DNA from: Candidatus Cloacimonadota bacterium
GTDB taxonomy: Bacteria; Cloacimonadota; Cloacimonadia; Cloacimonadales; Cloacimonadaceae
Direction of reading: 5' to 3'
NCBI GenBank assembly: GCA_029561955.1
Contig: JAKQWO010000075.1
Coordinates: 1-51,844, forward strand
Length of the DNA stretch: 51,844 bases
This document shows positions 42,007 through 50,233 of this stretch, in pieces. Position numbers and translations under genes: made by a program. Positions within the stretch are counted from its first letter, which is position 1, and every line of letters begins with the position of its first letter. Below the pieces are notes generated by a model, which ran no database searches, was not told where the DNA came from, and saw nothing but the letters and a program-made list of their open reading frames with translations.

Positions 42007-42935
42007 CTGCCCACTTTGCGGATTTCCGTCTGCAACTCCACTCCAAAGCGCTCAAAAACAGTGGTTTGGATGTGTTTTATCAGGTCGCTTACGTCCTTGG
42101 CTGTGGCACCGCCCTTGTTGATGATGAAGCCGCAATGCTTTTCCGAGACCTGCGCTCCGCCTATGCTGTAGCCTCTCAGGTCACAATCCTGGATCAGCTT
42201 TCCGGCGAAGTAGCCTTCCGGTCTTTTGAAGGTGGAGCCGCCGCTGGGGCAGTCCATAGGTTGCTTGCTCCAGCGCTGTTCGTGCAGGTCATTCATTCTG
42301 GCTTTGATTTGGGCAGGGTCTGCATATTCGAGCTTGAAGACGCTGCTTAGGTGAAACCAGCCTTTGCGATGGAAGGCACTGGTTCGATAGCCAAAGTCAT
42401 GCTCTTCCGCTTTGATGTGCAGCACCGGACTGGTGGAGGTGAGGGATTCCACCACGGGATTGAAGGCTTTGCTGCAGTAGAGGACGTCCTTGATCTCGCC
42501 TCCATAAGCGCCGGCATTCATAAATACTGCTCCACCGACGGAACCTGGGATGCCTGAGGCAAATTCCAGTCCTGAGAGCCCGTTTTCTTGGGCAAAGTCA
42601 CAGAGTTCTCTGAGGCTGACGCCGCAGAAGGCTGAGATGTAGTTTTCGTCTTTGGTGAGCCTGGTGTAGGCATCGGTGCTGATTACCAGACCGGAGATGC
42701 CAGCGTCACTGACCAGTAAGTTTGAGCCTTTGCCCACCACCATCCAAGGGATATTGTTCTGCAGGGCAAAGAGAAGCAGGCGGATGATCTCAGCTTGCGA
42801 GGCGGGCAGAGCGTAGAGCTGGGCGGGGCCTCCGATCTTGAAACTGGTGTGTAGGTGCATGGGTTCGTCAAATCTGAAGCGGTCTGCATCGATCAGGTCT
42901 GCAAACGCTTCTTGGGCAAGATGGCTGTAATTGAT
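42000..42935 (-). CDS. murB: UDP-N-acetylenolpyruvoylglucosamine reductase MurB, probable ATC start
   Basis: Reduces UDP-GlcNAc-enolpyruvate to UDP-MurNAc with NADPH and FAD. Motifs seen: 'HTSFKIGGPA', 'VVGKGSNLLVSD', 'GLEFASGIPGSVGGAVFMNAG' (in parts), 'DFGYRTSAF' and 'CPSGGSTFKRP' with the catalytic Ser, and 'EKHCGFIINKGGATAKDV' near the end. The first ATG in frame is at 42860 but has no ribosome site. Twenty-five codons upstream an ATC at 42935 stands 5 nt after a strong AAGGGAGG, and the codons between ('INYSHLAQEAFADL...FRFDEPM') look like a normal MurB N-terminus. I therefore place the start at the ATC; ATG to ATC mutation or a base error are alternatives. It lies between dinG and the permease, away from the other mur genes. 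Confidence 0.93.
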   Translation of the reverse strand: MNYSHLAQEAFADLIDADRFRFDEPMHLHTSFKIGGPAQLYALPASQAEIIRLLLFALQNNIPWMVVGKGSNLLVSDAGISGLVISTDAYTRLTKDENYISAFCGVSLRELCDFAQENGLSGLEFASGIPGSVGGAVFMNAGAYGGEIKDVLYCSKAFNPVVESLTSTSPVLHIKAEEHDFGYRTSAFHRKGWFHLSSVFKLEYADPAQIKARMNDLHEQRWSKQPMDCPSGGSTFKRPEGYFAGKLIQDCDLRGYSIGGAQVSEKHCGFIINKGGATAKDVSDLIKHIQTTVFERFGVELQTEIRKVGRW

Positions 42936-42947
42936 GGTAGCCTCCCT

Positions 42948-45797
42948 TTATGATTTTGCAAAAAAGGCGGTGATTTCGTTGAGGAGTTCGAGTTCGCTCT
43001 TCAATTCCAAGCTTTTGGTGGGCAAAACTTGTTTGAAGAAGCTGCCGTAGCGCTTGTTTGTGACGCGTGAATCCATGATAAGCACGACGCCCCTGTCGGT
43101 TTTGCTGCGGATCAGTCGTCCGAAGCCCTGCCGCAGACGCAGGAGTGCGTTGGGCAGCATGTAGTGCATGAAGGAGTCCTTGCCTTCGCGCTCCAGCTTG
43201 TCTATATATGCCTCCACGATGGGCTCGCTGGGCACCAGAAATGGCAGCTTGAAGAGGATAAGCAGGGATAGCGATTCGCCTTGGATGTCCACGCCTTCCC
43301 AGAAGGAGCTGGTTCCTAGGAGCACGGCGTTTTGATGCCGTTTAAACTCATCCAGGATGGAGGTGCGGGTGCCGACCTTTCCTTGGGCAAAGAAGGGGCG
43401 TCCTTTCTTGTAAAGCTCGTCATCCAGGTGCTCATAGACGCTATTTAGGTCTTTGTAAGAGGTGAAAAGCATCATGGTGCCCACGTCTGTGGCTCCCAAT
43501 ATCTGTTGCAGGCAGCTCAGGGCTTGGTTCATGAAGAATCTATCCTTGTGCTCCGGTAAGAAACTGCTGATCATCAGCTTGGATTGGGAGTTGTAATCGA
43601 AGGGAGAATCTACTATTTCGGATTGCAGTTTGTCCTCTTCGATCAGGTTCAAGCCGCTCTGGTTATGGAAGTATTTGAAGGAGCCACGAATCGCCAAGGT
43701 GGCAGAAGTGAAGACGATGCTTTCGATGTTATTATACAAGAGGTTGTTGAGCAGTCCGGAGACCTCCACAGGCGCATAACTGATGGAGGAATTGGGGTTT
43801 TTGCGATCCGATGAGTATTCTGAGCTCAGCCAGAGGGCGTAGTCTTCCAGATTGGGGTTTTGGATGGAAAGCAGCTTCTCTTCAACCTCGCTAAAGCGCT
43901 TGAAGGTGGAAGAAAGATAGTCTACCGTATCGACATAGCCATGAATCTGCTTGGCATTGAAGGTGGAATAGATGTTTTGGAGCGCCTGCAAGTCCTTCAT
44001 CAACTGCCGGTAATGATCGATCAGCTTGTTGAGCTTAGCAAACATGGCGGAGAAGTCAGCCACATTCTTGATCCTCAGCTTGCCGTAGTTGTTGTCGCTC
44101 TGCAGCTTGATTCCGACCTCGTTAAAGAGCTCTGTGCTGGCATCCTTCAGGTTGTCCACGTCCTCATTTAGCATCTTGACGACCTGCGTGGCGTGGTTCT
44201 TTGCTGCATCTGTGATGATGGCTTTATTTAGGTTAAGCTGCGTTTGTGTCAAAAACCCGCTGCGTTTCTTCGTTCCATAGGCCAGTTGATTGAAGTTGTT
44301 GGTAAGCTCGGCGTTGCTGATTTCGATGCCCAAATGGCTGGCAGCGGAGGCGGGAAGGTTGTGCGCTTCATCGATCACCAGATGCGTATACGGCCCCAAA
44401 GTGCTGTTGTCATTGAGCAGATCCGCCAGCAGAAGTGAGTGGTTAGCCACCACCAAGGAAGCGGTCTCAATGTTCTTTCTCAAGGTCATCACATAGCAGT
44501 CGTTGGCTTTGGGACATCTTCTGCCCATGCAACTGTAGCGATCCGAATTGATCTTGTGCCAGAAGAGGCTGGAACGCTTGCGGTCAAAGGATGAATTCTC
44601 GCTCACATCGCCACTGATGGTCTGCAGCTTCCAGACAAACAGGTAGAGCAATGACCTTGCTTCCCATGGGCTTAGTCCCTCGGTCTGCTCCCGTAGCATT
44701 GCTTCCCAGCGTCTTTGGCAGATGTAGTTTTCCCGCCCTTTCACCAATACAGCTTTGAAGGATTGGGGCAGAATGTCTTTCAATAGCGGCAGGTCTTTGA
44801 AGAAGAGCTGTTCTTGCAGGTTTTTGGTGTTGGTGGAGATCACAACAGCGCCTTCGGAGTTGAGGGTATGGCCGATAGCTGGAACCAGATAGGCAAAGGA
44901 TTTCCCCACGCCTGTGCCTGCTTCTACTGCTAAATGCTTATCTTCAGCAAAAGCCCGTTTCACCAGCTTACCCATCTGCAACTGCCCCTCGCGGAACTCA
45001 TAGTTCTCAAACTGCTTATGCAGCAGTCCACCGATGCCAAAGAAGTCCTCCATCTCGATCTTTTGGTTGCTTTCCACCACGTGTTCAATCACGTTGACCC
45101 TGTCGTTGGGCGGCGGAGAGAGCTTTGTGGCACCAAAGTTTTTGCGCTGCCATTCTATCAAAGTATAGAGGAAGTCGCCAATTAAGTTATCGATCTGAGC
45201 CTGCTTGCAAAGCTGATAGAGGCGGGCGTTGGTGAGTAGGCTATAATGATTTGTGATATGAGCCGCCAAGGCTAACATCACTTCACCGGTAGCGGTGGCG
45301 TCTGCATCGGCTCTATGAGCGTCTGTGAGCTCTATTTCCAAGAAGTTGCACACGCTATTCAATGAATGATCCAAGGTGTAAGGAAGGTAGATTCTCGAAA
45401 GTTCCAGAGTGTCCCAGAGAGTGTTCTGAAAAGGACTCAGGTTTCTATTGATCAGTTGTCGGTTGATGAAGCCGAGGTCAAAGCTGATGTTGTGCCCCAC
45501 GATGATCTTATTTTGCACAAATTCGCCGAGTTGCGTGAGCACGATGTCCAATGATGGCGCTTCTTTCAGCTCAGCAGCAGTGATCTTGGTGAGATGCTGG
45601 ATAAACTTGGGAACCTGCTTGCCGGGCCTGACAAAGCTCTGGAATCTATCCGAAATCTGACCCCCAGAAAACCGGAGCGCAGCGATCTCGATTATCTCAT
45701 CCTTCTCGTTGTCCAAGCCTGTGGTTTCGATATCCAGAGCCACAAAATCTAAACTGTTTACAAAAGCTGCTGTCTTTTCGTTGCTCTCTTTGGTCAT
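42948..45797 (-). CDS. dinG: DinG-family helicase with N-terminal DEDDh exonuclease domain
   Basis: A 949-residue DNA-repair enzyme. Residues ~15-175 are a DnaQ/PolC-epsilon-type 3'-5' exonuclease ('ALDIETTGLDNE', 'IVGHNISFDLGFI', 'HRADADATATGEV'). The XPD/DinG-like superfamily 2 helicase fills the rest: Walker A 'EAGTGVGKSFAYL' (~291-303), 'VIDEAHNLPA' (~472-481) and motif VI 'RQGFGRLIRSKTD'. Four Cys (one near 356 and three in 'CMGRRCPKANDC', ~416-428) could hold an iron-sulfur cluster as in XPD-like helicases. This exonuclease-helicase layout resembles the Gram-positive DinG form. The ATG overlaps the stop of the upstream regulator gene (ATGA). Confidence 0.94.
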   Translation of the reverse strand: MTKESNEKTAAFVNSLDFVALDIETTGLDNEKDEIIEIAALRFSGGQISDRFQSFVRPGKQVPKFIQHLTKITAAELKEAPSLDIVLTQLGEFVQNKIIVGHNISFDLGFINRQLINRNLSPFQNTLWDTLELSRIYLPYTLDHSLNSVCNFLEIELTDAHRADADATATGEVMLALAAHITNHYSLLTNARLYQLCKQAQIDNLIGDFLYTLIEWQRKNFGATKLSPPPNDRVNVIEHVVESNQKIEMEDFFGIGGLLHKQFENYEFREGQLQMGKLVKRAFAEDKHLAVEAGTGVGKSFAYLVPAIGHTLNSEGAVVISTNTKNLQEQLFFKDLPLLKDILPQSFKAVLVKGRENYICQRRWEAMLREQTEGLSPWEARSLLYLFVWKLQTISGDVSENSSFDRKRSSLFWHKINSDRYSCMGRRCPKANDCYVMTLRKNIETASLVVANHSLLLADLLNDNSTLGPYTHLVIDEAHNLPASAASHLGIEISNAELTNNFNQLAYGTKKRSGFLTQTQLNLNKAIITDAAKNHATQVVKMLNEDVDNLKDASTELFNEVGIKLQSDNNYGKLRIKNVADFSAMFAKLNKLIDHYRQLMKDLQALQNIYSTFNAKQIHGYVDTVDYLSSTFKRFSEVEEKLLSIQNPNLEDYALWLSSEYSSDRKNPNSSISYAPVEVSGLLNNLLYNNIESIVFTSATLAIRGSFKYFHNQSGLNLIEEDKLQSEIVDSPFDYNSQSKLMISSFLPEHKDRFFMNQALSCLQQILGATDVGTMMLFTSYKDLNSVYEHLDDELYKKGRPFFAQGKVGTRTSILDEFKRHQNAVLLGTSSFWEGVDIQGESLSLLILFKLPFLVPSEPIVEAYIDKLEREGKDSFMHYMLPNALLRLRQGFGRLIRSKTDRGVVLIMDSRVTNKRYGSFFKQVLPTKSLELKSELELLNEITAFFAKS

Positions 45798-48700
45798 GCG
45801 TCCTCTTTATTAAGGTTGTAGCGTGCCAGTTTCTTGATCAGACCTTGGCGGGAAAGCCCCAGTTCCTTGGCGGCTTGAGTCTGGTTCCAATCACATTCTT
45901 CCATGCACTGGCTGATCATCGTCTTTTCCAGTTCCTCGATGGCTTCCTTGAGCGTTTTCTTGCTGTCCAACATATCCAGCATGCGCATGTTTTCCATGAA
46001 GTGGTGCACTTCGTCTGAGAAGTCGGTAGGTTTGATTGAGGAGCCCGGCTCGGCGAGGGTCACCGCTCTTTCGATCTCATTTTCCAGTTGGCGCACGTTT
46101 CCGGGCCAATTAAATTGCTCCAAGATCTTCATGGCTTCGTCCGTGATGCCATGCACTTCTTTGCCTATCCGCTTGGTGTATTTATCAAGGAAGTGAATCG
46201 CCAAAAGCGGGATGTCTCCCTCACGTGCTGACAGAGGTGGCACCTCGATGCGCACCACGTTGAGCCTATAGTATAGATCGAGGCGGAATTCACCTTTATT
46301 CACCCTATCCATCAGGGAGGTATTGGTGGCGCAAACCACTCTCACATCTACCTTTTCGGTCTTGGTGGCTCCCACTCTCTTCACCTCGCCTTCCTGTAAA
46401 AAGCGCAAGAGTTTGGCCTGCGTGGAGGGGCTGATGTCGGCAATCTCATCCAGGAAGAAGGTGCCGCCATCGGCGATCTCAAACAGCCCCTTCTTATCGT
46501 TGATCGCACCTGTGAAGGAGCCTTTCACGTGACCGAAAAGCTCGCTTTCCAGCAGTGTTTCCGGTAAAGCACCACAGTATTGGGCCACAAACTTCTTGTT
46601 TCTGCGGTTACTGGTGTAGTGTAACGCACGGGCGATCAGCTCCTTACCCGTTCCGCTCGGCCCTTCCAACAGCACCGATGTCGGCGTATCCTTCACCTTG
46701 TCTATCACCTCAAAAATCTTCTCCATCTGAGGGCTGTTGCCGATGATATTGGCATATTGATTGGCGGCGTTCAGTTGCTCTCTGATGATGGCGTGAGCCT
46801 TTTCCAGGTTTGCATTGCGCACGTTTTCGATGATCACGATCACCTGATTTGCCAAGGCATTGAGCAGGTTGATGATACGCTCCGGGAAGTAATATGAACC
46901 TGCCGTGGTGAAGAGCAGTACCACACCCAGGACGTTGTTGCGGATGGAGAGCGGGATGCAGATGAGGTTGTTGAAAGAAGGTGCAAAATGAGGCTGCTTT
47001 AGGTCAATAACCTCGTTATTCTTATACACTTCGCTGCAGAGTTCCAAGAGGTTCTCGCGTAGTTTGCTTTCTGGGGAAATGTTGCGGAATATCTTATAAT
47101 CCCAGTTATCAGGCACCTGCGTGCCGGTATGGAGTACGAGAATACCGCCGCTGGCATCCGAAAGCTCGATCAGGCTATCCAAAGATTGCTCAATCAACAG
47201 GTCAAGATCACTGATGGTATTGAGCTTTTGCGTGATTTCATAAAACTGATTGAGCAGGTTTTCTTCAAACTTCATATCCTGCATCTGGGCGGCGTATTCA
47301 CGTGAAATCTTTTGGCTGAGGATGTCGTTTTGTTCCAGTAGCTTAATGGAGCCAAAGCGCTGGATGATCTTCTTGTTGTTCTTCAGGATTTCCAATGCCT
47401 TTTCCCAATCTTCCAGCTCAAAAAGCACCTGTGCCAGTTCATAGTAGGCCAATGAAAGCTTATAGTCTTCATTGGTTTGCATAAAGTAGCGCAGTGCTTC
47501 GTTGAGGTGTTCTCTGGCTACTTCCGGATTCTTCTTTTCCAGCAACGCCTTCAGATAGTAAGCTTGGCCGATTTCTTTGCTGCTATTCTGCTCTGTAGCC
47601 ATCTTCAAGGATTCATTGATGTAGTAGTCTGCGCTTTCATTGCTGTGCGACAGGATGAAGTAATAGGCCTGTTTTTGATAGCCTTCCACTATCTTATCTC
47701 CTGCGTTGATGCTCTTGAAAAAGTCCAGGCTTTCGCTGAGGTAGGGATATGCTTCCTTAAACTTTTGCATCCTGGTGAGCACGCTGCCGATGTTTCCATA
47801 GAGGTCTGCTTTGATGTATTGGTCATTCACATTGGGAAGCAGCTCCAGCCCTTTAAAGCAGAGATCATAGGCCAGATTCAGCTCGCCTTGTTTCTCGTAA
47901 AGCTCACCCAGGTTGCTGTAGGAGTGGATGAGCCCATCGTTAAAGTTGTTTTCTTCGCTTTTTGCTATCGCCTGCTCATAGAATTCGATGGACTTGCTCC
48001 ATTCTCCCATCTTAAAGTAGAGGGCGCCGAGATTGTTTAAGGAGGCGATGGAGTTTCGGTAAAAACCAAATTCAATGGATGTATCCAGGGCGCGTCTATG
48101 CGCTTCTTCTGCCTTGGCATACTCGCCTTGGTCGGCGAGCGTGATGCCGATGTTGTTGTAGATATTGGCGATGTTATATGGTTCATTGAGCAGCTTTTGC
48201 AGCTTGATCGCTTCTTCAAGGTAGAAGAGCGAGCGGGTTTGATCGCCCTTATCATCCATCAAGCCGCCCAAGTTGCTGTAACACACGCTGATCCCGTTGA
48301 GGTTGTAGGTCTCTTGCTCGATGGATAGGCTCTTGAGGAAATACTGTTCGCTGCGTTGCCAGTCTGCCTGGAACATAAAGAGCACGCCCAGGTTGTTATA
48401 AATTGCGGCCAGACCCGTCTTGTCCCCCGCCAGGCCATACATCTTTTCAGCATCTTTAAAGGCCTCTTCAGCTTGCTCCCAATCGCTGGTGTAATACTGG
48501 ATTTTGCCCCTGATCTTTTTGGCATCCGCCTGGATCAAATACCTGTGTGTTTTATCCTCCAACTTGTTGTAGCTGTGCAAGATGTCATCCAATACGTCCA
48601 TGGCTTCATCAAACATCTCCACTTCCGTCAAAATATCTGCCTTGAGTAGGAGGATCTTCTGTTTCCAATACTCGTCGATGGTGGCAGGTGAATACTTTTT

Positions 48701-50071
48701 GATGATCTCTAAAGCCACGCTGCCTGAGCCCTGATCAAAGAGTTGCGAAGCGAGATGCCAGACGATCTCTTCAGCGGCCAGGGAGTTATCGGTGCAAAAC
48801 TGCAATGCTTCCCTGAAGGTCTCGATAGCGGTGTGTTTGGCTTTGGATGCGGATTGTGCGATGCCCAGACGCAGATAGGCATGGTAGACGTCCATAGGCT
48901 CGCCTGAGTTTTTGAGGATAATCTGCCAGAGCAGAGCGGCATTTTTGTTGTCGGAAATCTGCTCCAGATAATCTGCCATGCGCCTAAACTGCTCGGCGTC
49001 GTAAAGAGAATTCAGGTTTTGCATGCTCACAATTACCTGCAAGTTATCCGGATAGGCCTTGCATTCCTCCAAGACCTTGAGCTTATATTCAGAGCTAAAC
49101 TGCTCCGGATTTTTCTCAAGCCACTGCGTGAAAGATTGTTTCCGCTGCACCTTGAAGCCATCGCCAAAATCGGCAATCAGGTTTTGCTCGGATAAGAGCT
49201 CCAGATTCTTCTTTAGATTCTTGGAAAGCCCAAGATTTTTGGCCTGCTTTTCATCCAGATCGCTATCCAGCACAAACATTGCAAAAAGCAGGTTTTTCTG
49301 CTGCTGATCGAGCCTGTTCAGGTTCTCATAAAAGAGATGCTGAGGATCAAAGTTGCGCTCCAAGAAGGGTGAGAGATCAAATTTCTTGCCGCTATCCAAC
49401 ATCTCCGCCAGGATATTTTCCACCACCAGCAGATTGCCTCCAGAGATGGTTTGCAGCACCTCACTGCTGCTCACATAGCTGATCTCATCTTTGGGAAAGG
49501 CCATCTGGATGATACGCTGCATGTCGTCCGTGCTCAATGCGGGGATAGGTTCATGCGTGGAAAAGCTAAAGAGGTGGGATTGCGTCAAGGCCACGATCTT
49601 GATGCCGATATCGGGCGAAGAGTGAATCAGATACTGCAAAAAATCCCGGGAGTAGGTATCCAAAACGTCGCAGTCATCAACGATCAACAGCATGGGTTTC
49701 AGCAGCTTACGTTCGTTTAAAAGAGAGATGATGTAGAAAAAGAAATCATACTTACGTCCGGTCTTGTACCCAGTCTGATATTGGCCGACGATCTGGGCAA
49801 ACTCATCACTGCTGATCCCGCTGGTGAGTAAAACGATTTGTTCAAGTTGATTATAATAAAGGGGTTGGGGTGAAAAAACCTTGATTTGCTTGAAATTTGG
49901 GCGCAGCTTGTCTATCAAGGTTTGCATCAGGTAAGACTTACCGCTGCCGGTTCTGCCAGACAACTCAATGAGGTGTGAGCTTTTCTTCGTCTTGAGCAAA
50001 TCCAAAACCTTGCGGCTGGGAAACCTCTCGGACACAAACTCGTGCATGATCGTGTACGGCTTTTGTCTCAT
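45794..50071 (-). CDS. STAND ATPase-TPR-GAF-sigma-54 activator fusion regulator
   Basis: 1425 residues. The N-terminal AAA/STAND-type ATPase has Walker A 'GRTGSGKS' (39-46) and Walker B 'LLIVDDCDVLD' (~122-132). Tetratricopeptide repeats run from about 350 to 880 ('IYNNLGVLFMFQADWQRSEQ', 'CYSNLGGLMDDKGD', 'NNIGITLADQGEYAKAEEAH'). A GAF-like domain lies around 945-1090. A sigma-54 AAA+ domain (~1110-1345) follows, with 'GPSGTGKELIARAL', the sigma-54-contacting loop 'GSFTGA' (~1183-1188) and 'GGTFFLDEI'. A Fis-type helix-turn-helix closes the protein ('WNQTQAAKELGLSRQGLIKK'). It should activate sigma-54 promoters in response to a signal sensed by the ATPase/TPR/GAF part; the signal is unknown. 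AGAGG precedes the ATG, and dinG overlaps its stop. Confidence 0.95.
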   Translation of the reverse strand: MRQKPYTIMHEFVSERFPSRKVLDLLKTKKSSHLIELSGRTGSGKSYLMQTLIDKLRPNFKQIKVFSPQPLYYNQLEQIVLLTSGISSDEFAQIVGQYQTGYKTGRKYDFFFYIISLLNERKLLKPMLLIVDDCDVLDTYSRDFLQYLIHSSPDIGIKIVALTQSHLFSFSTHEPIPALSTDDMQRIIQMAFPKDEISYVSSSEVLQTISGGNLLVVENILAEMLDSGKKFDLSPFLERNFDPQHLFYENLNRLDQQQKNLLFAMFVLDSDLDEKQAKNLGLSKNLKKNLELLSEQNLIADFGDGFKVQRKQSFTQWLEKNPEQFSSEYKLKVLEECKAYPDNLQVIVSMQNLNSLYDAEQFRRMADYLEQISDNKNAALLWQIILKNSGEPMDVYHAYLRLGIAQSASKAKHTAIETFREALQFCTDNSLAAEEIVWHLASQLFDQGSGSVALEIIKKYSPATIDEYWKQKILLLKADILTEVEMFDEAMDVLDDILHSYNKLEDKTHRYLIQADAKKIRGKIQYYTSDWEQAEEAFKDAEKMYGLAGDKTGLAAIYNNLGVLFMFQADWQRSEQYFLKSLSIEQETYNLNGISVCYSNLGGLMDDKGDQTRSLFYLEEAIKLQKLLNEPYNIANIYNNIGITLADQGEYAKAEEAHRRALDTSIEFGFYRNSIASLNNLGALYFKMGEWSKSIEFYEQAIAKSEENNFNDGLIHSYSNLGELYEKQGELNLAYDLCFKGLELLPNVNDQYIKADLYGNIGSVLTRMQKFKEAYPYLSESLDFFKSINAGDKIVEGYQKQAYYFILSHSNESADYYINESLKMATEQNSSKEIGQAYYLKALLEKKNPEVAREHLNEALRYFMQTNEDYKLSLAYYELAQVLFELEDWEKALEILKNNKKIIQRFGSIKLLEQNDILSQKISREYAAQMQDMKFEENLLNQFYEITQKLNTISDLDLLIEQSLDSLIELSDASGGILVLHTGTQVPDNWDYKIFRNISPESKLRENLLELCSEVYKNNEVIDLKQPHFAPSFNNLICIPLSIRNNVLGVVLLFTTAGSYYFPERIINLLNALANQVIVIIENVRNANLEKAHAIIREQLNAANQYANIIGNSPQMEKIFEVIDKVKDTPTSVLLEGPSGTGKELIARALHYTSNRRNKKFVAQYCGALPETLLESELFGHVKGSFTGAINDKKGLFEIADGGTFFLDEIADISPSTQAKLLRFLQEGEVKRVGATKTEKVDVRVVCATNTSLMDRVNKGEFRLDLYYRLNVVRIEVPPLSAREGDIPLLAIHFLDKYTKRIGKEVHGITDEAMKILEQFNWPGNVRQLENEIERAVTLAEPGSSIKPTDFSDEVHHFMENMRMLDMLDSKKTLKEAIEELEKTMISQCMEECDWNQTQAAKELGLSRQGLIKKLARYNLNKEDA

Positions 50072-50130
50072 ATAAAACCTCTTTTAATCCTATGCTTGAT
50101 TCTCAAATTGTCTATCTCTGTTTACACGGG

Positions 50131-50160
50131 ACTGTAAATTAAATTGACACTATATGTCAA
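50131..50160 (-). promoter_or_regulatory. Possible promoter and palindrome upstream of the sigma-54 activator gene
   Basis: On the minus strand TTGACA (50160-50155) and TACAGT (50136-50131) are 18 nt apart, 60 nt before the ATG. The same -35 box is half of a palindrome TTGACA-CTATA-TGTCAA at 50144-50160, which could be an operator or a divergent -35 pair for the rightward hydrolase gene. Confidence 0.35.
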
Positions 50161-50233
50161 GCCTTTTTTTCGATTGACTTCGGAAGGGCTTTTGGTAGCG
50201 TGGAGCCAATGATCAAAATCAAGCAAAGGAGCT

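Noticed and set aside
50072-50233. Sigma-54 (-24/-12) promoter near the activator gene
   Set aside because: No TGGCAC-N5-TTGC-like pair was found between the divergent genes.
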